A DNA stretch of 45,552 bases from Ligilactobacillus agilis DSM 20509 (GCF_001436215.1 NZ_AYYP01000011.1:1-45552); one strand, 5' to 3'. Numbered from the stretch's first letter, positions 1 to 8,600 are shown. Translations and numbers: made by a program. The notes: generated by a model from the sequence alone, not told the origin.

Positions 1-2
1 AT

Positions 3-110
3 ATCAAGAGAATAGAGAATTTTTATGCTCTTTTTTGCTTTCAAGTTTCAGTTAAAAATAATGATGAAATTATTGAAACTAATTATAAAAATTCCCGTAA
101 TGTTGTTTAA
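3..110 (+). CDS. C-terminal end of an unknown protein, cut by the left window edge
   Basis: The third forward frame is open from the window edge for 35 codons and stops with TAA at 108-110. The other two forward frames stop within 53 bases. The encoded tail is mixed polar and ends in NSRNVV. I do not recognise a family. A clear terminator follows 50 bases downstream, which supports a gene ending here. The base composition is AT-rich, like the accessory cluster to the right. It could also be a non-coding stretch that is open by chance. Confidence 0.4.
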   Translation: MKRIENFYALFCFQVSVKNNDEIIETNYKNSRNVV

Positions 111-159
111 TAAAGTAGCAGCACTCTGAAGAATGTTCTGAAAAATTAAGCATTAAAAA

Positions 160-197
160 CTCCTAGGAAAGTGGTAACTTTCTTAGGAGCTTTTTTA
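160..197 (+). terminator. Rho-independent terminator after the left-edge gene
   Basis: The arm CTCCTAGGAAAG (160-171) pairs with CTTTCTTAGGAG (178-189) across a 6-nt loop, with one wobble pair. A C and six T residues follow at 190-196. It separates the left-edge gene from the dynamin cluster. Between it and position 365 I see only AT-rich DNA that must hold the cluster promoter. TTGACT at 314-319 and TATTAT at 333-338 are suggestive, but the 13-nt spacing is too short. Confidence 0.85.
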
Positions 198-365
198 ATA
201 CCTGGTCAAATAATGTCTAGCAGTTTGTTAATAATATAGTCAACAAGAATGAGTTTAGCAATTATTATGCAAACTTAGTGTAAATGACCAAATCAAAGTC
301 AATAGATAAACTTTTGACTTTAGAGTAAATTTTATTATGGAATTTAAAAAGAAAGAGGTGGCAAT

Positions 366-611
366 ATGTACGAATATAATAAGGTTTACCAAGAATTGGC
401 CGAAATCTTAAACGAGCGAGATGTCGAGAAAATTTACAAAAATTTTCGGGGGATGCAAGTCAATTTTCCGATGCGACTTTATTCGCGAGAATCAGTCAAA
501 AAAGAGTTAGCTACTCATAAAGGCGAGATTGATATTAAGGATACGGCCATGAAGACTGGTTACAGTGTCTATACTATTCGCCGAATGATTAATGAGATTA
601 AAGGTGAATAA
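366..611 (+). CDS. Small Mor-like helix-turn-helix protein, probable regulator of the dynamin cluster
   Basis: This 81-aa protein resembles the short Firmicute members of the Mor transcription activator family (phage Mu Mor/C). The N-terminal half is helical with a YKNFRG segment followed by NFPMRLYSRE near residues 24-42. That matches the family pattern of 'NF(K/R)G...FP.(K/R)LYS(R/K)E'. The C-terminal half (about 45-80) has the helix-turn-helix shape, with the turn around TGYSV and a recognition helix YTIRRMI. The start is an ATG preceded by AGAGGTGG at 5-nt spacing. It is the first gene of the cluster and ends 50 nt before the first GTPase gene, so local control of the cluster is a reasonable inference. 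The family match is from memory of its pattern; DNA binding is not shown. Confidence 0.65.
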   Translation: MYEYNKVYQELAEILNERDVEKIYKNFRGMQVNFPMRLYSRESVKKELATHKGEIDIKDTAMKTGYSVYTIRRMINEIKGE

Positions 612-661
612 GCAGACAGAGAATATTTTAAACTAGGTTATACAAAAAGGAGTTGGAAGAA

Positions 662-2338
662 ATGGTACTAACAAAAACAGGATTAATTAAGGATCTTAAT
701 AAAGCAAGCGATATTTTAGTAAAACATGAATTGGGCGACAGTAAGGTGGCGCTAGATGTAGGCCAAGAAGTTAAAGCAGTTGAGAATTTTGAAGCCAAAG
801 TGTTGATGGTAGGAACATTCAGTGCCGGTAAATCTGCTTTATTAAATACATTCATGGATGGGGTCAGCGGTGAAGAAATTTTAAAAGAAAATATTAGCAT
901 GGAAACTGCGATTGCAACGGAACTTCGCTATAGCGAACAAGCATATGCTATCAAGGTAAAGCAAGATGGTAGTCGTGAAAAATGTTCGATTGAAGAAGCT
1001 AAGAGTGCAGATCCAACTGGTTATTTGAAATATGAATTTTATTTGCCAATCGAAAACTTAAAAAAGTTGAAGAACATTGTTATCGTTGATATGCCCGGCC
1101 ATAGTTCTGGTGTTAAGGAACACAATAAGGCTATTGCCCAATACATAAATAGTGCGGCGGGTTATGTATACGTAATTTCCTCAGATAATGGAACCTTTGA
1201 TATTCAATCACAAAATTTCCTAAGAGAAATTCAGCACTATAGTGGTGAGATTAAGTATGTGCTAACTAAGTGTGATAAACATGCTAAAGAAGATCTTAAC
1301 GATATTGCAGAAGAAATTAAAGATAACATTGAGGAAATCGTAGAACATGATGTGACCCTCACTAAGACTTCAAGTCGCTATTCAGATGCACAAGCTACGA
1401 TGTACTCTTTATTTAGCAGTTTTGACCCAACAGACCTTTTGGCGGCTAAAGAGGGTTATAAGAGTTATGGCTTACTAGAAAGTACCAAGGGAATGCTGAC
1501 TGAACAAAAGCAAGCCTTGGTTTTAGATACAAGTGAGATTGATAAAAAAATTGCAGAAAATGAAGCTAAAAAGGCTAGCTTAGCACAAAGATTGGAAGAA
1601 AAACGGGAAGAATACCTGGCTAAGTTGAAAACACAGGGGACAGAGAAAGTCGTAAGTAAAGTGGAAGATAAGTTGCGGCAAAATGTTAGTGCCTTGGTTA
1701 GAGCGGCCAAAGGTGGTAGTAATACGTTTGGTAACACAGTAAGTTCTTTAATTCGGCCAGAACTATCTCAAGCAACTAGCGACTTTATGACTGCAACTTA
1801 TGGAGAATTATTAGAAGATGTTACCAGTGGCATTTTTGGTGATAGCAACTATGTGGCAGATCGAGCCGGCACGTTATTTGGTGGGCTAAAAGACTTTGGT
1901 CAGAAGTATGCAGCTAAAGAAAATTCACGAATTGCAACTAGTATTTTGGCTGGATTAGCGATTGTAACGGATTTTGTAGCACCAATTGTGGAATTGATAA
2001 TACTGTTTATTCCAGAGATAGTTGGTTTCCTAACCAAAAACATCCAGGAAAGAAAATTGAGGGAACAGATTGAAAATGAAATAATTCCCCAAATCGTTGA
2101 GGACTTAAGACAAAAATTACCTGAGTACATGGAACAAGTGGGAAGCGATACTCTAAAAAATATTGAGGACAGCATTAACTTGCAAATTGATTCTGCTAAC
2201 GAAGCTATTCAAAAGCTCAGGGATGATAAGAAAGAACAGGAAGTAAATCTCGATGAAAAGAAACAAGCACTTGATCAAAGCTTAAACGAGATTGCTGACA
2301 TGATGTCTGAAATGGAAAAGGATTTAGATAAGGAGTAG
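662..2338 (+). CDS. Dynamin-like GTPase 1, with a hydrophobic membrane-binding segment
   Basis: This is a 558-aa dynamin-superfamily GTPase. Visible GTPase motifs are G1 GTFSAGKS (51-58), G3 DMPG (143-146) and G4 TKCD (202-205). A long coiled coil follows (about 285-340). A strongly hydrophobic stretch at about 424-456 (ILAGLAIV...VELIILFIPEIVGFL) fits the membrane-inserting paddle or transmembrane hairpin of bacterial dynamin-like proteins. A second coiled coil closes the protein (about 480-555). I chose the ATG at 662 because AAGGAG lies 9 nt upstream; a TTG at 653 would abut that site. The stop is only 5 nt before the next GTPase gene. Bacterial dynamins bind and remodel membranes by nucleotide-dependent oligomerisation; the specific role here is unknown. 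Confidence 0.85.
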   Translation: MVLTKTGLIKDLNKASDILVKHELGDSKVALDVGQEVKAVENFEAKVLMVGTFSAGKSALLNTFMDGVSGEEILKENISMETAIATELRYSEQAYAIKVKQDGSREKCSIEEAKSADPTGYLKYEFYLPIENLKKLKNIVIVDMPGHSSGVKEHNKAIAQYINSAAGYVYVISSDNGTFDIQSQNFLREIQHYSGEIKYVLTKCDKHAKEDLNDIAEEIKDNIEEIVEHDVTLTKTSSRYSDAQATMYSLFSSFDPTDLLAAKEGYKSYGLLESTKGMLTEQKQALVLDTSEIDKKIAENEAKKASLAQRLEEKREEYLAKLKTQGTEKVVSKVEDKLRQNVSALVRAAKGGSNTFGNTVSSLIRPELSQATSDFMTATYGELLEDVTSGIFGDSNYVADRAGTLFGGLKDFGQKYAAKENSRIATSILAGLAIVTDFVAPIVELIILFIPEIVGFLTKNIQERKLREQIENEIIPQIVEDLRQKLPEYMEQVGSDTLKNIEDSINLQIDSANEAIQKLRDDKKEQEVNLDEKKQALDQSLNEIADMMSEMEKDLDKE

Positions 2339-2343
2339 GTACA

Positions 2344-4515
2344 ATGAGTTCAGTAACAATTAAAGATTTAGATGCACTTGCTAGTAAGACCCTAAAGATA
2401 GTTGTGGAAGGAAAAGACTTGGTAGGGGAAGATGCTATCAACAACTATCAGAAGGCTTATGATGATTTTAAAAAGAATGCTAAAGCGGTCATGGAACCAG
2501 ACCGTACAATGCGTTTAGGGATTGTTGGGCAGGTTAAAGCTGGGAAATCTTCATTTTTGAATGCACTCCTTTTTAACGGACGTGATATTTTACCCAAGGC
2601 TGCTACGCCAATGACAGCCAACCTAACCAAAATCTGCTATGCTGAAGAACCATATGCTAAGGTCCACTACTATAGTGAAGAAGCTTGGCGAGGAATCAAG
2701 GATCTTTCGCAAAAATATGATAAAGCGTATCAAGAGGAATACGAGAAATTAAAAAGCAGCATTAAAAATGAACGAAAGTTACACAGAGAAATTGTTCAAA
2801 ATATTGATGAAGATTGGAAAGCTTGTAAGGAATTAACAGAAAAAGCCAAGGCGCTAAGCCCAGCTGAACTAAGTGAGAAGCTTAGGGAAGGCGAAAAGAC
2901 AATAAGACTAGAGGAATTAGCAGAGTATGTTGGTTCGCAAGGAAGATTAGCCCCAATCGTTGAGTGGACAGAAATGGGAATTGACACACAAAGCTTAAAG
3001 GACGTAGAAATCTATGATACTCCGGGGTTAGGAGATCCGGTTCGTTCACGGGGAAAGAAGACAGAGGATTTTCTTAAAAAATGTGATGCGGTTATCGTTT
3101 TAAGCATGGCTTCACAATTTATGGGGGAAGCGGATGTTAACCTAATTTTAGACAAGTTACCTAATGAAGGAATTAGACGGATGTCCTTTGTTGCTAGCAA
3201 GTTTGACTCCGCAATGTTAGATGATAGCAGCCGTGGCAAAGCAAACCTAGAAGAGATTTTTAATAAGACTTACTATGTAATTAAGGGTAGTTTGGAAAAG
3301 AGTTTAGGTAAGCAAGTAGCCCAAGGTAATAAGCGTAAGGAAGCTATCTTTGATAAGGTTAAGGAAGAAGCCAGTGACCATGATTATCTATATACTATCT
3401 CATCGCTTCTATATGGGGTGGCCCAAAAGAAAAAAAAGAATCTACCCTTATCCGACGAAGAAAAAATAATTATTGAACGAATGCAAGAACGCTTTAACGG
3501 AATGTCAACGGAACCAGACTTTTTAGAGGATTTGGCGGGTATTGATGATTTTAAAAAAGAGTTTGAGCTAATTCGGGCTGATAAAGAAAAAATTATTCAA
3601 GAGCGGCAAGCAGACTACCTTAACAAGCAGTCTCTAAAACTTTTAAAAGAACTGGATAATATTTATACCAAGGCCACTAGGCGCTTAGCTGGACTTAAGA
3701 ATAAGGATATCGCTGCTATTAAAGAACAATTAGAGCTAGTTCATGAGTTAATTACTAAGCAGCGAAATAAAATCAAGGTAATCTTTGAGGAAGAAGAATT
3801 TGATATTAGGTCTAGGTATACTGCTTTAGCGGACGAAATCAAGCGCATGAAAAAGAACTATCAACTGTTCCCAGTAAAAAATGTTCAAACAGGTAGTTAT
3901 ACTAGTGGTCATCTTTGGTGGAAAAAGGAGCATATCACCAATGAATACGTTGCAGAAATTGTAGATGTAGAGAACAATATCACCAACTACGTCGATGATC
4001 TTACTAAGAAGATTGGTGACAATCAGCGCCACAGTTTAGATTCTAATTCTTTAGGAAATAAAATTAAATCAATTGTTATTGAAGGAATCGAAAACACTAG
4101 GAAATTAGATGAAGACGAAATTATAGATGTAGTTAACAGCAGGCTAAGAAAACTAGACTTACCTAAGTATAAGGAACTAGATTCAGTTGACTATACAAAT
4201 AAGTTAACGACTAGCTATCCTTCTAGCCGAGTTTACGGTAAAGAAATTTCCGGCTTGAAACAAACGTTAGGACGGATTTTAACCGAAATTGGCAGTGATG
4301 CGGCCAAGACACTGGAAAATAAGGATCAGGAAATAACTAGTTACTTAGACGCTGAATCGGTCTCCTTTGCGGATGAGTTAGAAAAAGCCCTTTCTAAGGA
4401 TTTGCAAGAACAAGAAGTGTTATTACAAAACGCTGAGCAAAGCAAGAGTAGCCTGGAAGGGTATACTACACTTTTGAAGGCTGAAAAAGAAAAACTAGTC
4501 GATTTAACTGACTAA
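2344..4515 (+). CDS. Dynamin-like GTPase 2, large, with an extended insert in the G domain
   Basis: This 723-aa GTPase has G1 GQVKAGKS (62-69), a switch-I threonine region at ATPMTANLT (about 87-95) and G3 DTPGLGDP (225-232). The G4 position is SKFD (285-288), where T or N is usual at the first residue. About 120 residues, rich in charged helix, lie between switch I and G3; this is longer than in DLP1 or DLP3. The C-terminal half is mostly helical and coiled coil. A short beta-hairpin-like insert has paired tryptophans, W525-W526. I see no clear transmembrane segment, so membrane contact could be through DLP1 as partner. It sits 5 nt after DLP1 and 15 nt before DLP3. Heteromeric assembly, as in Campylobacter jejuni DLP1/DLP2 and E. 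coli LeoABC, is plausible but inferred. Confidence 0.83.
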   Translation: MSSVTIKDLDALASKTLKIVVEGKDLVGEDAINNYQKAYDDFKKNAKAVMEPDRTMRLGIVGQVKAGKSSFLNALLFNGRDILPKAATPMTANLTKICYAEEPYAKVHYYSEEAWRGIKDLSQKYDKAYQEEYEKLKSSIKNERKLHREIVQNIDEDWKACKELTEKAKALSPAELSEKLREGEKTIRLEELAEYVGSQGRLAPIVEWTEMGIDTQSLKDVEIYDTPGLGDPVRSRGKKTEDFLKKCDAVIVLSMASQFMGEADVNLILDKLPNEGIRRMSFVASKFDSAMLDDSSRGKANLEEIFNKTYYVIKGSLEKSLGKQVAQGNKRKEAIFDKVKEEASDHDYLYTISSLLYGVAQKKKKNLPLSDEEKIIIERMQERFNGMSTEPDFLEDLAGIDDFKKEFELIRADKEKIIQERQADYLNKQSLKLLKELDNIYTKATRRLAGLKNKDIAAIKEQLELVHELITKQRNKIKVIFEEEEFDIRSRYTALADEIKRMKKNYQLFPVKNVQTGSYTSGHLWWKKEHITNEYVAEIVDVENNITNYVDDLTKKIGDNQRHSLDSNSLGNKIKSIVIEGIENTRKLDEDEIIDVVNSRLRKLDLPKYKELDSVDYTNKLTTSYPSSRVYGKEISGLKQTLGRILTEIGSDAAKTLENKDQEITSYLDAESVSFADELEKALSKDLQEQEVLLQNAEQSKSSLEGYTTLLKAEKEKLVDLTD

Positions 4516-4530
4516 AGATGAGGTAATTGC

Positions 4531-5799
4531 ATGGGGATTAGAGATAGGATTAGGAATAAAGTTAATAATAAGGAAATAGTAGCTAGTAAAAATAGCTACC
4601 TTGAGGATCCTAATAAGGCTTTAGCTTTAATTACACAAATTTTAGCCAAAAGATATGCAGAAAATGAACGAGCTACAGCTTTAAATGAGCTGGAAGAATT
4701 AATTAAGGTCGACTTACCGACGATTCTTGAAAACTTACAGCTTCCGGATGTAATTGAGCGCTTGCAGAGACTAGAAAAATTAGGGTTTAGATTAGGAAAA
4801 AATGAACGGACAGAGCTTTTTCAAGGCAGAAAGGTAGTTGGCTTGGGGGGATTGTTTAGCGCAGGAAAATCTTCTTTCATTAACGGGCTTATTAATGGTG
4901 GCTCTAAGTTAATGTTACCCGAAAATCAAAGTCCGACCACGTCTATCTTAACCTACGTTATGGCTGGTGCAAAAGGCAAGCAAAATGTGGTAGTGTCTAA
5001 TCAAAAGTTAGAAATAGATGCAGATGCATTGCAGGCTCTATCACATGAATTTGAGGAACAATATCATCTTTCCTTGAGTCGGTTTATTGATTGTATTACG
5101 ATTGAAACTACGAATTTTCCTGCTGAAATCTCAGATGAAATTGTTTTGTTAGATACGCCTGGTTTTAATAAGAGTACAAACAAGCATGATAAAACGGAAG
5201 TTTCTGATAGAGAGATAGCATTCAAGCAACTTGTGAAAGCTGATTATCTGATCTGGTTAGTAAATGCAGAAGCCGGTGCAATCAAAGAGGAAGAAGTTAA
5301 GTTTTTAGCAGAATTTGACACTGTTAAGCAGCTATTAGTTGTTTTCACCCGGGCGGATAAACGTGATAAGAAAAATATCCAAGAAATAATTAGAACAGCT
5401 GAGCAAACCTTAGCGGACCATGATATTAATTTCTACGCAGTGACAGCCTATGATTCGCGAGCGGGCAAGGAATTTGATGATAATGGCTACATTAATAACT
5501 TCTTTAAATCAATTGCTACTGAGCCTAATTCAGATCAAGAACAGGATTCGAAAGAGTTAAGCGCGGACTTGTTAGAATTACAGGCTGAGTTTGCTAATGA
5601 AATGAAGCAACTACGTGCGAATTTAAAAGAGTTAACCAAGCAAATTGAGACAGAAAAAAACATCTTAGCTACAAAATCGTTAGCTAGTTTGTCTCTAGAT
5701 ATAGTCTTGCAAGTCGATAGGTTAGGTAGAAACGAAGCGCAATTTATTAATCTTCAAGAAAAAATAAAGTGGAGAGTAAAAAAACTAGAACAAGGATAG
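4531..5799 (+). CDS. Dynamin-like GTPase 3, short form
   Basis: This 422-aa GTPase begins with about 95 helical residues. G1 GLFSAGKS (107-114), a switch-I SPTTSI (134-139), G3 DTPG (208-211) and G4 TRAD (273-276) follow. TRAD replaces the usual (N/T)KxD, with R at the lysine position. The end is a coiled coil of about 80 residues (340-422). There is no hydrophobic paddle, so compared with full dynamins it is a G domain with a short stalk. The ATG at 4531 is preceded by GATGAGGTAATTGC, giving an acceptable ribosome binding site. The next gene starts 6 nt after its stop. Its family differs from DLP1 and DLP2 in the flanking regions, so the three do not look like simple recent tandem duplicates. 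Confidence 0.82.
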   Translation: MGIRDRIRNKVNNKEIVASKNSYLEDPNKALALITQILAKRYAENERATALNELEELIKVDLPTILENLQLPDVIERLQRLEKLGFRLGKNERTELFQGRKVVGLGGLFSAGKSSFINGLINGGSKLMLPENQSPTTSILTYVMAGAKGKQNVVVSNQKLEIDADALQALSHEFEEQYHLSLSRFIDCITIETTNFPAEISDEIVLLDTPGFNKSTNKHDKTEVSDREIAFKQLVKADYLIWLVNAEAGAIKEEEVKFLAEFDTVKQLLVVFTRADKRDKKNIQEIIRTAEQTLADHDINFYAVTAYDSRAGKEFDDNGYINNFFKSIATEPNSDQEQDSKELSADLLELQAEFANEMKQLRANLKELTKQIETEKNILATKSLASLSLDIVLQVDRLGRNEAQFINLQEKIKWRVKKLEQG

Positions 5800-5805
5800 G
5801 TAAGA

Positions 5806-8571
5806 ATGATGGATAATAGTAAGCAGCTAGAGTTGCTATCTAAATTGCTTAACACTGAGGATAATCGCAGTGATAATGAATTACAGTTGGAATTAAAAAA
5901 ATATATAGAAGAAAACTTACTACCATTATTGAGAAAGTCTTCTCTGCCAGGAATTAGTAAGTATAAACAAATTTTAGACCAACTTTTTGCGGATTTAGAG
6001 TTTGCTAATGACTACCCAGAGCTAATGAGGCATAAAAATATTGGGATTATTAGTTGGACAGAAAAAAAAGCTAGTGCTAGCTATTTACGAGGGGCGTTTG
6101 ACTCAGCAGTACTGGATGCTTTATTAAAGCCAAATGCGGTTCCAGTCGTCCTTTCTGCTACAACTAACGATGAACCAAGAATAGCAGCTATTAATACTGG
6201 TGTTTCAAACGAGTTAACACTTGACGAATATAATGATTCAGAAAAGCTTGAGCATAGTGAGATTGACGTCACTAACTTTATCGACACTTATAAGATAAAA
6301 GCCCAAGACGTTAAAGCAACAGTTACATTCTTTCCGGCAGCTACTAGACTAGACAAAGCGGTAGTTAAAAAACTACTGGCGGTTCAAGATGAGATTATTA
6401 TTTTAGTTGATGATACTAGCACTGGTCAGTCTAATTGTTTTAAGGAACGTTTAGCTTTGATTAAGAGACTAGCGGAACAGGCTCAAGTTTATGTCCTGGC
6501 AAATAATGATGAGAATAGTCGTCCTTGGGAAATAGGAAATGTAAAGTTTGTTTCGCCAAAAGATCACCCGGAGTTTTTAACCACTACTTTTAAGCAAAAG
6601 CAAGCCTGTCAAACGGCTTTTGTGCAACCAACAATCGACTACCTTTTCTCCGATTTATTTACTAATTATGATGTAAGTATTCAAAAAGATAATGAACGCT
6701 TACATGGGATTGGTTTGGATTTAATACGTGTTGGAGATAGCTCGGTGTTAAAGGCAAAAAGAAAAGAGCTCAGTGATCGAGTTGCTAAGTTGGAAAATGA
6801 ACAAACTGATTTTGAAGAATGCTATCAACAACTGCGGAAACTCGCCGAAAAAGTTGATGATAGCAACCGCTTTGCTGAATTATTTAATAGCTATGGACTA
6901 AATGTTGATGAACAAAGGCTGTTGTTGCGTCGTTTTAGCTTAGATAGACAGGTTGAGTTATCAAAGAAAGAAATTGAAAAGTTACAGCAAAAATTTAAAG
7001 AAGCAGAAGATACTAACGCAGATTTTAAAAATTGCTATCAAGCGATGTTAACTTTAGCTAAGGAGGTTAACGACAGCAAGTTATCTTCAACAAAAAGACG
7101 CCAGGCAATTTATACCAACTTGTGGAACAGCTTAAAAAAAGATAATACTAATAATGAAACCATAGATTTAATAGACCAATTAAAAGCTGATAATGATCCT
7201 AATGCCTTAGTTTTTGAATTGATGGTAGATAAAATTAACGACTGGGTTTTATCCCCTGCGAAATTAAACAAGCTACTTGAGTATCCTGATACAGAATTAG
7301 TTAGAAAGGCTAAAATTATTCTAGCTTCTGAACTCTCTTTAACAAAGGCCCAATGTAATGAGCTAGCAGCTAAGCTTGATAAAGTAGAAACAGGTGCAGA
7401 GTACTACTATTTGAGTTATCAATTTGAGGGCGAAGTAGCGATTGACTATTTAAAAGAGGCCTTTAAATTAGGTGAGAAAAGAGCCACTGACGAGTTACTT
7501 AAACTAGCACGAAATTCAGCCGACGAAACTTTACTTAGGTACTTGTCTCAAAGACAAGTACCTGCCGCTAGTTATCAACTAGGCAAAGCTAAAGAAAGTA
7601 GTGATCCGGGTAAAGCAGAAAATTACTATCGCATTGCCGCCTCATGGGGAGATACACTGGCAATTTATAAGTTGCTGGAGATGGAGTTTGATAAAAATTG
7701 GCATGAGGATGAAGTTGAAACAGAAGATGTTGTTGTTGGATACTCATGGTGGGAGAGAACTGTTACCAAAAAAATAATTAATGAAAAAATTATTAATGTA
7801 GATGAAGAAACAGCAAATAACATCATTAACTTATGTGATTACCTGTTAAATCTAGATACTAAGCGCGGATTATCTATAAGTCGCATCTCCTATATCATGG
7901 GTTGTGCTTACTTGTCGAAAAACAATCAACGGCAGGCCCTTAAATGCTTTGAAAAAAGTCGGCAAGCCGCTGCTTATTACTACCGTGGTAAGATTTACAT
8001 GAATAATGAAGGTGATGTTAGTCAAGACTTGAATCTGGCTAAAAAATATTTTACTCAAGCCAAGAATAAGGGTTATAGTTTGGCTGAAGTTTGGCTAGAA
8101 CAAGTGGACGACCTGATTCGTCAAGAAGATGAAAAAAGAGCCAAACTAGAAGAAGCAATGGAATCTGACACTGGGTATGCAGCTGAACACCATACTGTAG
8201 ATAAGGGCTGTTTTATCACCACTGCAACCTGCATGAGTTTAAATAAGGGGGATGACTGTGAGGAATTGATGGCGATGAGACGCTATCGGGATATGTCAAC
8301 TGTCAAGAACCCGCTTATTGCTGAATTAGTTAGGGAATACTATCGGATTGCACCAGTAATTGTTAAGCGTATCGATGCTCGGCCAGAAAAAGCGCAAATT
8401 TACCAACAACTATGGAATAAGTATATTTCTAAGACCTATGCTTGCATCAAACGTGAAGACTATGACAATGCGACTAAGCTATATGTCAGCATGGTAGCTG
8501 ATCTTAGTGAGGAATACGGAGTTAGATTACGTAAGGAAGCCGTTAAAAATATTAGGTTAATTAAAGGTTAA
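5806..8571 (+). CDS. Pseudo-GTPase / coiled-coil / Sel1-TPR protein with a C-terminal CFI-box domain
   Basis: This 921-aa protein seems to combine several parts. Residues 78-240 follow the strand pattern of a dynamin G domain but lack its catalytic motifs. IGIISWTEKKAS (79-90) stands where a P-loop would be, PVVLSATT (113-120) at switch I, TFFPAAT where DTPG is expected, then IIILVDD and VYVLANND in place of G4. Coiled coil covers about 310-410. Helical repeats of Sel1/TPR type are visible around 590-625 and 690-765, with patterns such as AASYQLGKA, ALKCFEKS and AKKYFTQA. An insert contains W648-W649. The end starts with CFITTATC (802-809) and matches what I recall as the CFI-box-CTERM domain. 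It may be the scaffold or sensor for the three GTPases. The function is unknown and the pseudo-GTPase reading is an inference. Confidence 0.75.
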   Translation: MMDNSKQLELLSKLLNTEDNRSDNELQLELKKYIEENLLPLLRKSSLPGISKYKQILDQLFADLEFANDYPELMRHKNIGIISWTEKKASASYLRGAFDSAVLDALLKPNAVPVVLSATTNDEPRIAAINTGVSNELTLDEYNDSEKLEHSEIDVTNFIDTYKIKAQDVKATVTFFPAATRLDKAVVKKLLAVQDEIIILVDDTSTGQSNCFKERLALIKRLAEQAQVYVLANNDENSRPWEIGNVKFVSPKDHPEFLTTTFKQKQACQTAFVQPTIDYLFSDLFTNYDVSIQKDNERLHGIGLDLIRVGDSSVLKAKRKELSDRVAKLENEQTDFEECYQQLRKLAEKVDDSNRFAELFNSYGLNVDEQRLLLRRFSLDRQVELSKKEIEKLQQKFKEAEDTNADFKNCYQAMLTLAKEVNDSKLSSTKRRQAIYTNLWNSLKKDNTNNETIDLIDQLKADNDPNALVFELMVDKINDWVLSPAKLNKLLEYPDTELVRKAKIILASELSLTKAQCNELAAKLDKVETGAEYYYLSYQFEGEVAIDYLKEAFKLGEKRATDELLKLARNSADETLLRYLSQRQVPAASYQLGKAKESSDPGKAENYYRIAASWGDTLAIYKLLEMEFDKNWHEDEVETEDVVVGYSWWERTVTKKIINEKIINVDEETANNIINLCDYLLNLDTKRGLSISRISYIMGCAYLSKNNQRQALKCFEKSRQAAAYYYRGKIYMNNEGDVSQDLNLAKKYFTQAKNKGYSLAEVWLEQVDDLIRQEDEKRAKLEEAMESDTGYAAEHHTVDKGCFITTATCMSLNKGDDCEELMAMRRYRDMSTVKNPLIAELVREYYRIAPVIVKRIDARPEKAQIYQQLWNKYISKTYACIKREDYDNATKLYVSMVADLSEEYGVRLRKEAVKNIRLIKG

Positions 8572-8600
8572 TCTGCTTTTATTGAAAGGAGGCGAGAGCT

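Noticed and set aside
653-661. TTG at 653 as the start of the first dynamin gene
   Set aside because: It directly touches the AAGGAG ribosome site; the ATG at 662 has correct spacing.
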